Assembly (NCBI GenBank): GCA_942159475.1
Contig: OW804102.1
Coordinates: 26,914,873-26,978,872 of the forward strand
From: Sthenelais limicola
Lineage: Eukaryota; Annelida; Polychaeta; Phyllodocida; Sigalionidae
Length of the DNA: 64,000 nt
Direction: 5' to 3'
The notes under the pieces were generated by a model that was given only the letters and a program-made list of their open reading frames with translations, did no database searches and was not told the DNA's origin. Shown here in pieces: positions 41,577 to 52,072 of the stretch. Positions within the stretch are counted from its first letter, which is position 1. Every line of letters begins with the position of its first letter. Made by a program: the position numbers and the translations under genes.

Positions 41577-42560
41577 TACAAGTGGTGGATATGGTGGTGG
41601 TGGTGGTGGATATGGTGGTGGTGGTGGATATGGTGGTGGTGGATATGGTGGTGGTGGTGGATATGGTGGTGGTGGATATGGTGGTGGTGGTGGATATGGT
41701 GGTGGTGGGTATGGTGGTGGTGGGTATGGTGGTGGTGGATATGGTGGTGGTGGGTATGGTGGTGGTGGATGTGGTGGTGGTGGGTATGGTGGTGGTGGAT
41801 ATGGTGGTGGTGGGTATGGTGGTGGTGGTGGTGGTGGATGTGGTGGTGGTGGGTATGGTGGTGGTGGATATGGTGGTGGTGGGTATGGTGGTGGTGGTGG
41901 TGGATGTGGTGGTGGTGGATATGGTGGTGGTGGTGGATATGGTGGTGGTGGTGGATATGGTGGTGGTGGATATGGTGGTGGTGGTGGTGGATGTGGTGGT
42001 GGTGGATATGGTGGTGGTGGATATGGTGGTGGTGGATATGGTGGTGGTGGATATGGTGGTGGTGGATATGGTGGTGGAGGTGGATATGGTGGTGGTGGGT
42101 ATGGTGGTGGTGGGTATGGTGGTGGTGGATATGGTGGTGGTGGGTATGGTGGTGGTGGATGTGGTGGTGGTGGATATGGTGGTGGAGGTGGATATGGTGG
42201 TGGAGGTGGAGGTGGATATGGTGGTGGAGGTGGATATGATGGTGGTGGATATGGTGGTGGTGGATATGGTGGTGGTGGTGGATATGGTGGTGGTGGATAT
42301 GGTGGTGGTGGTGGTGGATATGGTGGTGGTGGATATGGTGGTGGTGGATATGGTGGTGGTGGATATGGTGGTGGTGGTGGATATGGTGGTGGTGGATATG
42401 GTGGTGGTGGATATGGTGGTGGTGGATATGGTGGTGGTAGATATGGTGGTGGTGGATATGGTGGTGGTGGATATGGTGGTGGATATGGTGGTGGTGGATA
42501 TGGTGGTGGATATGGTGGTGGATATGGTGGTGATGGTGGAGGAGGTGTTGGTGGTTGAGG
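41577..42560. repeat. GGT-rich minisatellite, (GGATATGGTGGTGGT)n
   Basis: Units of 12, 15, 18 and 21 bp built from GGATATGGTGGTGGT, all multiples of 3. One plus frame therefore reads (GGY, G)n for 335 codons and another reads W/I repeats. The Gly-Tyr pattern resembles shell-matrix or silk-like proteins, but there is no signal peptide on this frame and every frame is open. A donor-like GGCAG|GTACAAGT sits at the left edge. Confidence 0.9.
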
Positions 42561-43640
42561 GGGAGGTTGTGGTGGAGGTGGTTGTGGAGGAGAGGTAGTG
42601 GTGGTGGTGGAGGAGAGGTAGTGGTGGTGGAGGAGAGGTAGTGGTGGTGGAGGAGAGGTAGTGGTGGTGGAGGAGAGGTAGTGGTGGTGGAGGAGAGGTA
42701 GTGGTGGTGGAGGAGAGGTAGTGGTGGTGGTGGTGGAGGAGGAGGTGGTGGTGGAGGAGAGGTAGTGGTGGTGGAGGAGAGGTAGTGGTGGTGGAGGAGA
42801 GGTAGTGGTGGTGGAGGAGTTAGTGGTGGTGATGGAGGAGATAGTGGTGGTGGAGGAGAGGTAGTGGAGGTGGAGGAGGTAGTGGTGGTGGAGGAGGTAG
42901 TGGTGGTGGTAATGGAGGAGGTGGTGGTGGAGGAGAGGTAGTGGTGGTGGAGTAGGTAGTGGTGGTGGTGATGGAGGAGGTGGTGGTGGAGGAGAGGTAG
43001 TGGTGGTGGAGGAGGTAGTGGTGGTGGAGGAGGTAGTGGTGGTGGAGGAGAGGTAGTGGTGGTGGAGGATGTAGTGGTGGTGGAGGAGGTAGTGGTGGTG
43101 GAGGAGGTAGTGGTGGTGGAGGAGGTAGTGGTGGTGGAGGAGGTAGTGGTGATGGAGGAGGTGGTGGTGGAGGAGAGGTAGTGGTGGTGGAGGAGGTAGT
43201 GGTGGTGGAGGAGAGGTAGTGGTGGTGGAGGAGAGGTAGTGGTGGTGGAGGAGGTAGTGGTGGTGGAGGAGGTAGTGGTGGTGGAGGAGGTAGTGGTGGT
43301 GGAGGAGAGGTAGTGGTGGTGGAGGAGGTAGTGGTGGTGGAGGAGGTAGTGGTGGTGGAGGAGAGGTAGTGGTGGTGGAGGAGGTAGTGGTGGTGGAGGA
43401 GGTAGTGGTGGTGGAGGAGAGGTAGTGGTGGTGGAGGAGGTAGTGGTGGTGGAGGAGGTAGTGGTGGTGGAGGAGGTAGTGCAGGTGGAGGAGGTAGTGG
43501 TGATGGAAGAGGTAGTGGTGATGGAGGAGGTGGTGGTGGAGGAGAGGTAGTGGTGGTGGAGGAGGTAGTGCAGGTGGAGGAGGTAGTGGTGATGGAAGAG
43601 GTAGTGGAGGTGGTGGAGATGGTGTAGAAACAAGAGGTGG
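42561..43640. repeat. GTAGTGGTGGTGGAGGAG minisatellite
   Basis: Units of 18 bp (GTAGTGGTGGTGGAGGAG) and 20 bp (with GAGAGG) alternate, plus shorter variants with GATGGAGGAG. Mixed 18/20-bp units shift the frame. The 755-codon minus frame (41525-43792) is compositional. Confidence 0.9.
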
Positions 43641-43741
43641 TGGAGGAGGATGTGATGAATGTGATGGCGGGGAAGGACCATTGATGATACTTTACACATA
43701 TACATGCACAGTTCACAGCAAGGTCCAGTGATGTAGGAAGC

Positions 43742-43792
43742 AGGGGGGGGGGGGGGGGCAGAGTATGGTTTGTGCCCCCCCCCCCCCACCAT
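43742..43792. repeat. G-tract / C-tract hairpin
   Basis: A run of about 17 G is followed 18 bases later by about 15 C (spacer CAGAGTATGGTTTGTG). It can fold back on itself or form G-quadruplex/i-motif structures. Confidence 0.8.
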
Positions 43793-44044
43793 TTTACCCT
43801 TAGGCCTATATCAATTTTGGGAATGCTGTAAAATGAACCAAATATTCCCCCAGATAAAGAATGCCCTCTCTCAGTAAAATAAAATGCCAATGGGCCTAAA
43901 GTTTTGTGTCTCTAATCCTTTCCCAATCAAAAAGGAATGACATTCATAACTAAATGTGTGAGTTTGAAAGAAAACAATGCCCCAGATATGAGGATATTAG
44001 TAAAATTAAAGAATAAAATGACCGAAAAATGAGACAAATATAAA

Positions 44045-44136
44045 AAGGCTGTCTGACCTGGGATTCAACCTCACAATGACTGGTTTTGCAGTCTTACATG
44101 CTAACCACTTGAACATAGGGGACTGTAGAGAACATG
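44045..44136 (-). mobile_element. tRNA-like SINE head or tRNA pseudogene
   Basis: On the minus strand: TTCAAGTGGTTAGCATG looks like a D-arm/A box, GACTGCAAAACCAGTC like an anticodon arm, GAGGTTGAATCCC like a B box, then TTTTT as a pol III stop. The T-arm and acceptor stems do not pair well, so it is not a functional tRNA. Confidence 0.4.
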
Positions 44137-45180
44137 TATTTAAATACAGGACATACCCATTGATGTGAGTCGCAGGCGATTTAACGCTTCAAATTATCAT
44201 AAAAGTATATCTGGCATCGGCAATCTACTGCAATATAATGTGCAGAGATTTCTAGGTCTGCACCTTTCTCTGGACAGTTTCAACCTTTGCAGTGTTTTAT
44301 AACATAGAGCAGGAGGAGTGGTTTCTCCTACCTTGCTGGCAAATTTGCATATTGTCTTTTAAGAAAATGCACATTTTCCCTCATATCTGACAGATCATCA
44401 GTCTCATTTTGAAACTGATGCATTATCAAGTGTAATTGTGTTCCATTACATGGCATTTGGAAATGGATGATATTTATATATAAGTGGACAATCAATAGGT
44501 AAATTTCATTATTAAAACAGCCATACAGGGTGATTGTGATATATAATTTGGAATACAAACTCAAGTGTCAACCACACCACTTGTGATGACACACAATCTT
44601 AGACCTTGTGTCATAGGGAAACTATTCCCAAATCAACTTCTTGCTGTATTAGATTATATTATATAGACTATACAATTTCACTTTGTGGGACAAAGTTGCC
44701 CCCCCCCCCCCATGTTTAAAATTCTTCCTACATCACTGAGGTCATGTGACCGCCAGCTCATAGCACCATCTAGGGGCATTCTAAGCACACCCTGACACCT
44801 GGTGACAGCCCCTGTAGTTAAGGTGACATGGGAGGTCAGCACCAGGAGGCGTGGCAGGCTCTTTAAAATGTCACATGCATATATGAGCAGCTGCAGGTGC
44901 TAATCCTTAACTATTGCACCTCCCTCATCAGCACCCTCAGGCACATGTGATAAACACAGGTTGTAATGTGGTGAATACAGGTTGTAATGGGATAACTAAC
45001 AAGTTATTAAAGGAGTGTGAATGTTGGACGCATTGCTGTGCATCATTTTACCCTTAGTTTTTTACCCTTGTTAGTCCCTTTACCTAGGGACTGAAACCAG
45101 CAAAAATAAAAATAAGCGAGTCAGATTTCTCATATATGCTTTCAATCATGAAAATAGAAAAAAAAATGAATAATAAATTT
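44137..45180. other. No supported feature
   Basis: Unique-looking sequence with a C11 run near 44700. The 78-codon minus frame at 44328 is unsupported. Confidence 0.35.
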
Positions 45181-45186
45181 TAATTT

Positions 45187-45290
45187 CAGTGGTGGTGGAG
45201 GTGGTGGTGGTGGAGGTGGAGGTGGTGGTGGAGGAGGTAGTAGTGGTGGTGGTGGTGGAGGAGGGAGTGGGGATTGTGTGGTGGTGGAGA
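45187..45290. repeat. GGT/GGA simple array
   Basis: GTGGTGGTGGAGGTGGTGG-type repeat, similar in composition to 41.6-43.6 kb. Confidence 0.85.
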
Positions 45291-45799
45291 AGTAAAAAAA
45301 CAACCCAGATTGGTGGCGTTGACAACCCATATAACTCACTAGTGAATTATGTGCTATGCTACGCTATGCCATGCATAACTCACTCTAGATACGTTGTGTT
45401 CAGAGCAATTGTGTATAATAAATATAAATATATTTTATCTTTTCATGTGTATGTTATCATATATCACCATTGGCATGATAGTTTCTGTGTTACTGGTGGC
45501 ATTTATCCTAAGTGATCTGTCTGTTAGAACCAAGGCCTAAAATGTGTGGTTACATGAGAAGTACATTTGGACTAAATCACACATATCATATAACCCATCA
45601 TGTTTATTGGCTATAGGAGGAGCTTTGACCTGCTTGTCATTAGATCACAGCAATAAGGGCAATGTGGCAACAACCACTGACAACTTCCTTGGTTATTTAT
45701 CAAAACGATTTCATATCAAGTTCTGCCCATAAGCTAGATGAACAGGTACCAATTGTTTTACTTAATAATTATTGACGCTTTGATATGCTATTAACTGAA
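45291..45799. other. No supported feature
   Basis: Includes a small ACGCTATGCCATGC repeat at about 45358. The 62-codon frame at 45544 has ordinary composition but no context. Confidence 0.35.
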
Positions 45800-46033
45800 G
45801 TGTCAGATCATCAGAAAATGTACAATTGGCAACTTTACACGTTTAGTAAATTCTGCTAAATTGGACTAAAAGGGATAAATGCGAGACATATCTGAGTATA
45901 TTTGGTATTGTGGTGATTATTAATATCGTTTTGGCTATTGTGAACCGTGTTTTGAGCCTCATTTCTGCCTTGAATTTGGGTTAATTGAGAAGATTGCTGA
46001 AGGTCTATTGTGCATTTTGTGCAATTCCACACC
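45800..46033 (+). mobile_element. MITE family A, diverged
   Basis: GTGTCAGATCATCAG to TGTGCAATTCCACACC; internal blocks are recognisable but more diverged than in most copies. Confidence 0.72.
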
Positions 46034-46249
46034 AAACCCCACACACACTCCCACTACACCCACACCTCTATTCTGGCCAAATACGCTGTTTTGTCTTGAA
46101 TAGATGTTTTAGCTATTTTAAGGTTGAAAATTGGTGGGTTCGCTACATTACATTTAAAAAACCTGTAATGAAGTGGAGAACACAGTAAGTCCTTTTCCTA
46201 CAGTACTTTTTATCTATAGAATATTTTTAAAGACAGCTAGATGTTTTTG

Positions 46250-46300
46250 CTTGTCTGACCCTACGCGTTTCAGCTTGAGTTAGCCTTTGTCAGGGATAAT
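46250..46300 (-). ncRNA. Hammerhead-like motif (degenerate)
   Basis: On the minus strand: CCCTGACAAAGGC, a spacer, then GCTGAAACGCGTAGGG. CCC and AGGG can close stem I, CTGACAA stands for the CUGANGA core (one core base changed), and GAAAC follows. This is the layout of hammerhead motifs known from Penelope-like retroelements, but stem II is weak. Confidence 0.25.
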
Positions 46301-46830
46301 GAGGTTTGATAAGGGAAACATTACATTAGCTGATGTGTTGGCACTGTGTGCACCATGTCCCAATATGCCTCAACGAGGGCCACATTATGGCATTATTAGA
46401 TTTTAATGTATAAAATATAGTTTATTAGGATTCATAATAAAAGGGAGGTAAATCAGAAAATATATAATTTTAAGGTCTCTAATTCTGTATTACATTCATG
46501 AAGGAATGGGTGTATACATATATACAGAAGTTTGAGGTAAATGTAAAATGAATGTAAAAACATGCAACTACAGACTCTGGAATAACTTGATGAGGGCAAT
46601 AAATTGTTTAAAAACCTGTTTGTAACCTACTGCAGTGCTCTCTATAGCCATCCTACAGCAATTAGGCAAATTTACAGGAATGAAGCAATTACTGGACGAA
46701 CCACTATTCACATAAAATTCTTCAGTTTATCGGAAACTCTATGGACTGTTTTACCTTAAGAACTTTTTTAGTATAAAGGATTAGTTCTAAGGATTGTTGA
46801 CAACATGATGTAAAGACTTGATTCTAAAAT
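46301..46830. other. No supported feature
   Basis: AT-rich unique-looking sequence. Confidence 0.35.
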
Positions 46831-46857
46831 GTCTTATCTTATTATTATTTTATTTTA

Positions 46858-47215
46858 TCAAAGGGCCCCCCAGGAAGATCACTATTGTGAGGGTTGCGTC
46901 CTTTCTCTTGATTATATATGACAAGCAAAGTACCCGTCCTCCGGACGGTCACCCTCTCTCCCCACAGTTCTCCCTCTCCCTCTTTTCCTTCCCCCTCTTC
47001 TTTGACTTTCATACCTGTTTTTCTCTCCCAACCCCATCTCTAATTTCCCACGCCCCTATCCCTCCCCTCTTCCTCATTCTCCCCCTCCCTGCTTTCTCTC
47101 CCTCCCCTCTCTTCCTTCCCCAACATCCTCACTCTTGGTACGATGTAATATCATGTTATCGCCCCGCGAGAGAGAATTAGAAGGCTATTTGTTGACCGAC
47201 TGAATAAAAAGCTTT
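46858..47215 (+). mobile_element. Probable LINE 3' end
   Basis: GGGCCCCCCAGGAAGATCAC near the start and GACTGAATAAAAAG near the end (AATAAA 47203). GGACCCCAGGAAGA + AATAAA is the layout I remember for CR1/L2-type 3' ends; a second example is at 53855. A pyrimidine-rich stretch fills the middle and opens the 120-codon frame. Confidence 0.5.
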
Positions 47216-47261
47216 TTATATATAAAATAAAACCATCCTCTCCTTCCTCTCTTTCAACCGC

Positions 47262-47322
47262 TCAACCTCTCCCTCTTTTCCCTCCCCCTCTTCTCTGTCT
47301 TTCATACCTGTTTTTCTCTTCA
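47262..47322. repeat. Direct repeat of 46972-47030
   Basis: CTCCCTCTTTTCCCTCCCCC and CTTTCATACCTGTTTTTCTC are present in both places, about 290 bp apart, so the LINE-like end is bracketed by related sequence. Confidence 0.65.
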
Positions 47323-47343
47323 CTCTCCCACTCCTTTGCATGT

Positions 47344-47555
47344 GGGTCAGATTTTCAGAAAAATGTACAATTCACTTTCACCAATCCTCTCAAATAACCC
47401 AAATTTCAGACGAAAATAAAGTTCACAATACATTTCAATCTAACCAAACAGAACATACTCAAATTTACATAGTATTGGCCAAATTGCAGCCTAATTGAGC
47501 AGAATTTATCAAATGTGGACAGCTGCCAATTGTGCATTTTCTGAAAATATGATCC
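47344..47555 (-). mobile_element. MITE family A with ATGT duplication
   Basis: GGGTCAGATTTTCAG to GAAAATATGATCC, slightly short (212 bp), flanked by ATGT (47340-47343, 47556-47559). Confidence 0.86.
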
Positions 47556-47584
47556 ATGTATTTAGGTCCCCCTGGACGTAGGTT

Positions 47585-47632
47585 GTGGGAAATGACGTCG
47601 TATCTCACAGGGGCTTTCCCAGGCTATAAATA
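47585..47632 (+). promoter_or_regulatory. Compact promoter-like cluster
   Basis: Within 48 bp: TGTGGGAA (47585-47592, fits the CSL/Su(H) site YGTGRGAA), TGACGTCG (47593-47600, CRE-like), GGGGCTTTCC (47610-47619, fits a kappaB site) and CTATAAATAG (TATA box, about 47624-47633). Such ordered sites just upstream of an ATG suggest a real inducible promoter. All are short motifs, so chance cannot be excluded. Confidence 0.35.
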
Positions 47633-47741
47633 GAGTGTGGTTATCCCGATTTAAAAAAGGCTTCAAAATCACATTTCCACCCCAAATACCTTCACAAACC
47701 ACATACGACGACATCCAGAGAGGGGGGAGAGACCTCTAAAG

Positions 47742-47888
47742 ATGAGTAAAGTGGTTTGTAAAACAACAAATTCCGAGAACATTCTGGACAAAGAAAACCT
47801 TCTTTCTACCATTTCTTTTCTACCTCCTTTCCTAGAAATCGCTCTGGCTTTATATTATATGGATTGTATTATATGCAATTGTGAATAA
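47742..47888 (+). CDS. Candidate 48-residue small protein
   Basis: ATG lies about 110 bp after the TATA box. The frame reads MSKVVCKTTNSENILDKENL, then a hydrophobic stretch (LLSTISFLPPFLEIALALYY) and a Cys-bearing end (DCIICNCE). The stop TAA lies inside the AATAAA at 47884-47889. It could be a short single-pass membrane peptide or the start of a longer gene. The AATAAA + (AT)n that follows also looks like a retroposon tail, which would make the frame accidental. Confidence 0.25.
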   Translation: MSKVVCKTTNSENILDKENLLSTISFLPPFLEIALALYYMDCIICNCE

Positions 47889-47912
47889 AAGTGTTATATA
47901 TATATATATAAT
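47880..47912 (+). terminator. AATAAA with (AT)n tail
   Basis: GTGAATAAAAGTGTT followed by (AT)n. The same layout (TTGAATAAAAATTGTT + (AT)n) ends the LINE-like sequence at 53984. Confidence 0.45.
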
Positions 47913-47979
47913 TAGGCAAGATACAAACAAAAGTTGGACTTTTATGATACTTCAATTGTATTAACTAAAGCCTGGGTTC

Positions 47980-48160
47980 CACTGCCCCGCTACTACTCCT
48001 GTTTCTTTGGTCCCGCTACTTTAGAAGCGGGAGCAAGTAGCGGGAAGTGGCAGCTTCAATTCAAACATGTTTGATTTGAAACAGCTGTATACTTCCGGTT
48101 ATGGGAGTAGATACAACCACCAGAAACGGGAGTAGTAGGCTTAAATGGTTGTTCTAGTAT
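47980..48160. repeat. Partial foldback around GCGGGAGCAAGTAGCGGG
   Basis: CCCGCTACTACTCCTGTTT on the left pairs with AAACGGGAGTAGTAGGCTTA on the right, with inner CCCGCTACTT / AGCGGGA. Probably a decayed foldback MITE. Confidence 0.5.
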
Positions 48161-48295
48161 GGCATTGAAACAGTGCTTCTAATAGATGCAGTTCTGATAT
48201 TACATGTATTGACTGGTTTAAATGGGACTGATTTATTTTAATTATCATTCTTTAGTCACTGCCTTGAACAAACCAAGGGCAATAACAACCCATGA

Positions 48296-48420
48296 TCAAG
48301 ACTAAAATGAGTAATAATCTCTATTCGGACCTGCTGATGCACTGTTCATTGTATTATCTGAGGCAAAGCTAAGGTATTATACAACAAAGACCTTTTGCCT
48401 CCACATCTACGAGACCAAGA
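48296..48420. mobile_element. Foldback repeat, related to 28073-28235
   Basis: GACTAAAATGAGTAATAATC, CCTGCTGATGCACTG and GAGGCAAAGCTAAGGTATTA match the order and sequence of the 28-kb copy, more diverged. Confidence 0.5.
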
Positions 48421-48424
48421 TCCA

Positions 48425-48498
48425 CATTCTAACATTCACATTCTAACATCCACATTCTAACATTCACATTCTAACATCCACATAGTATAACATCCACA
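48425..48498. repeat. CACATTCTAACAT repeat
   Basis: Five or so units of about 15 bp (TTCTAACATYCACA). Confidence 0.8.
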
Positions 48499-48737
48499 TT
48501 CCGCTTATTCTCTGATAATTCACAGTGGCAATGACAGGGAGAAGCGTGTGCCTAGATGAGGAGAAGGTAATTTGTTCTCCCTGGCTTCCGCTCTCTCATC
48601 TTCCTACCACTCTCAGAACTTTGTGAATGAGAGGAAATTTAGAAAGCAACAGCAGCAGCAGCACAGTCCTGCATGGATATGGAATATTAAATGTGTTTGT
48701 CATCTTATAGTGGATCACTTTGTCGATCACTAACTCT

Positions 48738-48980
48738 AATTTGCAATATCTCTGGGTAGATAATTACTAGTAACGTAGCTGAATATACTCTATAGGATGA
48801 GCTTGGAAAGACATGGATATTTTTGATAGACTGTCTTGACATGTAGTAAATGTATTCATGCTGCAAGCAGTGTTAAGCTACCCAGAATTGAAAACATTCC
48901 CACAAAGACATCTTGTGAATTAATCACTTTGGAAAATGAAAATTTTGCTTCTTGTGACTCATTTTCCTGAAACACATCGC
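48738..48980 (-). mobile_element. MITE family B, right two-thirds
   Basis: From TTTGCAATATCTCTGGGTAG to GTGACTCATTTTCCTG...ACATCGC in reverse block order; the opposite end is missing. Confidence 0.72.
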
Positions 48981-49900
48981 ATATATTGCCTTTTGCCAAC
49001 TTGACAGGGAACAGTACACATTGCATTCTTAATTTGTTTTCAATAAGATTCATTTAATGAATAGATAAGAAGTTAAAGATGAAGGAATGAAATCAGCTCA
49101 ATTTAAAACACCTTACAGGAGATTCATTGTAGCATTTTTATTCAGCGATCCCTAAATAAATTCTATAAGTTTGCCTGAATAAACAAACAAATAAATATAA
49201 GTTTGAGCTTAGTTTAGCTGGACACAGCAGTGGGTGGAAGACCATGATTATTCTGTATTGAATTATTGCCCCTGAGCCCATTATCTTGATACGTAAATGA
49301 ACTCCATTAATTGTAACATTCAGTGTACACTGTGCATGCCTGTCTATGATTCAATTGTCATTTTACGAAGCATTAGTTGTATATCAATTCTAAATAGAAC
49401 AAAAACCAAAAAAACTCATCACTCTAGTTCCAAACCCTCAGATCAGATAAGAATGGTATGTCAGCCTACTTCACTAATCGGATTCCTGGCCTAGAACACG
49501 GTGTTTTAATGGGAATATAATGACACCTTGCAGTCTTAATGGAATCATAATGGCACTTTGCGGTTTGAGGCGAGAGGCTTTCCCTTCGTTTGAAGGGACT
49601 CTCTCAACTTTAGGCCTGGACTGTCATGGTTGTATGCCGCCCCCCGCACTCCCTCCAGCGCCTACCTCATGTGCCACCCAGTCCACTTGTGATGTGTTTC
49701 TAACCACAATTGTTTGCCTAACACCCAGAGTCCTAATCCTGAGGGATTAGTCAGTTATAGTCAGATATAGTCACGTTAAACTTACACGTGTCTTCCGTAT
49801 CATGTATAAGTGCACCCCAACGCTTAGTGTGTTATTGTTAACGCAACCCTTAGGCTGATATTAGCACCAATTACTCGGTGCAGGAAGGGGTATATTAGCT
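48981..49900. other. No supported feature
   Basis: Unique-looking sequence. Frames at 49297 and 49520 (65 and 76 codons) have no splice or domain context that I can defend. Confidence 0.35.
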
Positions 49901-50041
49901 AGGAACGTCATACGTTGACGTGAGCGTTTACGTCCTACAGCTGCGTTCAAAGCGACGTTATGACCCAAGCAACGTCATGTGTATACTGCACTTCCGGTCA
50001 TAACGTGGACGTAAGCGTGTGGGGAGCTACTTGTACGGCTT
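49895..50041. repeat. ACGTCA/GACGT-rich foldback-like segment
   Basis: GGAACGTCATACGTTGACGT, GACGTTATGACC and GGTCATAACGTGGACGTAAG form several inverted pairs. CpG-rich compared with its surroundings; probably a decayed foldback element. Confidence 0.4.
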
Positions 50042-50069
50042 CTGACCCATATATGGGTACAATATGCAT

Positions 50070-50532
50070 GGGTCAGATATTCAGAAAATGGACATTCAAT
50101 AAGTTTTGCTACATTATAGCAGAACTCCACTATAGGTAAAAAACGGCGCCAACAGGCAAAATTCGTCGCCGACATGGCTAAAAATTCGGAAAATTCAACA
50201 TGACTAAAAATTCTAGTGGATGAGGGGGTAAAATAGGTTGTCGGCAACACATTTATTTGTTGCCAACAATTGCAAAATATTTAACTTGATTAGAAATTTC
50301 GTCGCAAAAAATTCGTCGCAGCCGTTTTTCCCATAGTGGAGTTCCTGCATTAGACTGAAAAATGGTCAATACCAGGTATATCTGGGTATATTTGGTATTG
50401 CCTTGATTGAAACAATCTGTTTGGTTATGTTGAACTGTATTTTGAACCTCACTTTTGTCTTTAATTTGGATTATTTGAAAGGATTGATGAAATTGGTGAA
50501 GTTGAATTGTACATCTTCTGGCGAGTTCACCC
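50070..50532 (+). mobile_element. MITE family A split by a Harbinger-type MITE
   Basis: GGGTCAGATATTCAG to GCGAGTTCACCC. The interior is split at TTTTGCTACATTA|...|GACTGAAAAATGG by the element at 50117-50349; removing it restores the usual order. Confidence 0.85.
50117..50349. mobile_element. PIF/Harbinger-type MITE with TTA duplication
   Basis: Ends TAGCAGAACTCCACTATAGG and CCATAGTGGAGTTCCTGCA are inverted; TTA flanks each side (50114-50116, 50350-50352). A 3-bp TWA target is the hallmark of PIF/Harbinger elements. Nested in family A, so younger than that copy. Confidence 0.8.
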
Positions 50533-50762
50533 AGATCGTCAAAAAATGTACAATCAGCAGCTCTACACATTTAGTAAATTCCGCTAAATAAGGCTGAATA
50601 TTTTTATCAATACTGTGGATATCTAGGTACATTTAGTATTGCCTTGATTAAACATATGTTTGGGTATGCTCAACTGTATTTTGATCCTCATTTTCGTCAC
50701 GGATTCGGATAATGTGAGAGGATTGGTGAAGACAAATTGTCCATTTTCTGACAATCTGACCC
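50533..50762 (+). mobile_element. MITE family A, tandem to the previous copy
   Basis: Its left end is fused to the right end of the previous copy (GTTCACCC|AGATCGTC), with no unique sequence between. Ends GACAATCTGACC. Confidence 0.8.
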
Positions 50763-50984
50763 ATCTCCCGTAGGACTCCCTCTCCACCACCAGTGGATTA
50801 ATTAGACGCTAATCAGCGCGGGTGGACTGGCGGTGGTGGCCGCCACTTGTAGCAGTGGTGGAATGGTTTGTCTAGCAGGAAGCAGCCTGGTAACAAGCCC
50901 CGCTACACCACCAGCCCAGGCTCGCACACTTGTACTGGCGCTTGGGAACAGTTATAGGCTTTTGATCTGGATCGACAACTAGTG

Positions 50985-51500
50985 GAGCTGGGGGAGGTGG
51001 GGGGGGAGAGGGAGGGGGAGAAGGAGGGGAGAAGGGGGAGAAGGAGGGGGAAAGAGGGGGAGAAGGAGGGGGAAAGAGGGGGAGAAGGAGGGAAGAAGGG
51101 GGACAAGGAGGGGGGAAAGAGGGAGAGAAAGAGGGGAGAAGGAGGGGGAGAAGGAGGGAAGAAGGGGGGAGAAGGAGGGGGAAGAGGGGGAGAAGGAGAG
51201 AGAGGAGGAGTGGAAGAAGAGGGTAAGAAGGAGGGGGGAAGGAGGGGGGGAAAGGGGGAGAAGGAGGTGAAGAAGGATGGGGAGAAGGAAGGGGAGAAGG
51301 AAGGGGAGGAGGAGGGGAGGCGGAGGGGGAGGAGGAGGGGGAGGAGGAGGGGGAGGAGGAGGGGGAGGAGGAGGAGGGGGGAGGGGGATGGGGGAGGAGG
51401 AGGAGGGGGAGTAGGAGGGGGGAGGAGGAGGGGGGAGGGGGAGGGGGAGGAGGGGGGAGGGGGAGGGGGAGGAGGGGGGAGGGGGAGGGGGAGGGGGAGT
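50985..51500. repeat. Purine-only minisatellite (GGGGGAGAAGGAGG)
   Basis: About 515 bp of nearly uninterrupted A/G on the plus strand, in units such as GAGGGGGAGAAGGAGG. Frames up to 202 codons on both strands are compositional. Mirror-repeat purine tracts like this can form triplex DNA. Confidence 0.9.
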
Positions 51501-51520
51501 ACGTGTACCAAAATCCACGA

Positions 51521-51753
51521 CTGTGTGCTAAATGTATCTATAGGTTTTTCAGGTCATCCAGAGCAGTATATTAACTACTAATGTACTAGTCCTTGACCCT
51601 CAAGAAATATCACTAACATTTTTGTCATGCATAAAATAATACAGGCATATCAGATGCCCTAATGTTTACCATCATTGGGATCGGCATGATTTCATCTTTT
51701 CAAATATGATGGTATCTCAAAATTCATTTTTTGTGACTCATTTAACACATCAC
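51521..51753 (+). mobile_element. MITE family B, right half
   Basis: From about TGTGTGCTAAATGTATCTAT to GTGACTCATTTAACACATCAC. The left half is replaced by the purine array. Confidence 0.7.
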
Positions 51754-51815
51754 ATATATAGTGGCACAATCTCCCTGCAATACAGCGTGGTTTCATGCAG
51801 TAGGTGTGAGTGTGG

Positions 51816-51871
51816 AGGGGGGGGGGGGTGCGTTACACATTATACATAAGCACCCCCCCCCCCGTCCCTCC
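51816..51871. repeat. G-tract / C-tract hairpin
   Basis: A G13 run plus TGCG pairs with GCA plus about 13 C around an AT-rich loop. Same design as 43742-43792. Confidence 0.75.
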
Positions 51872-52072
51872 CTCCCACAAACTCGGCTGAGGAAGCGCCA
51901 CTCACGGCTAAACAGTGAACAGCGCCCCCCCCTCCTCCCCACGTGAGATTACCTGGCTGAGCTTATTTGCAAACTTCACCGCCAGGTGGCACTTAGAGCG
52001 TGGAGTAGAATGGTTTTATACAGATGTGTGTTTTGGAGGATGGATGTTTGGGCGTGGGGTGTATATATATGT

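Noticed and set aside
41525..43890. His/Thr/Pro-rich and Trp-rich frames of up to 755 codons
   Set aside because: All frames on both strands are open because of GGT/GGA triplets; the sequences are compositional.
44045..44136. Functional tRNA gene
   Set aside because: T-arm and acceptor stems do not pair; kept only as a tRNA-like relic.
46818..47180. 120-codon frame with a hydrophobic start like a signal peptide
   Set aside because: It overlaps a LINE-like 3' end and a pyrimidine-rich stretch; no independent support.
50903..51581. Proline/serine- and glycine/glutamate-rich frames of about 200 codons
   Set aside because: Arise from a purine-only minisatellite.
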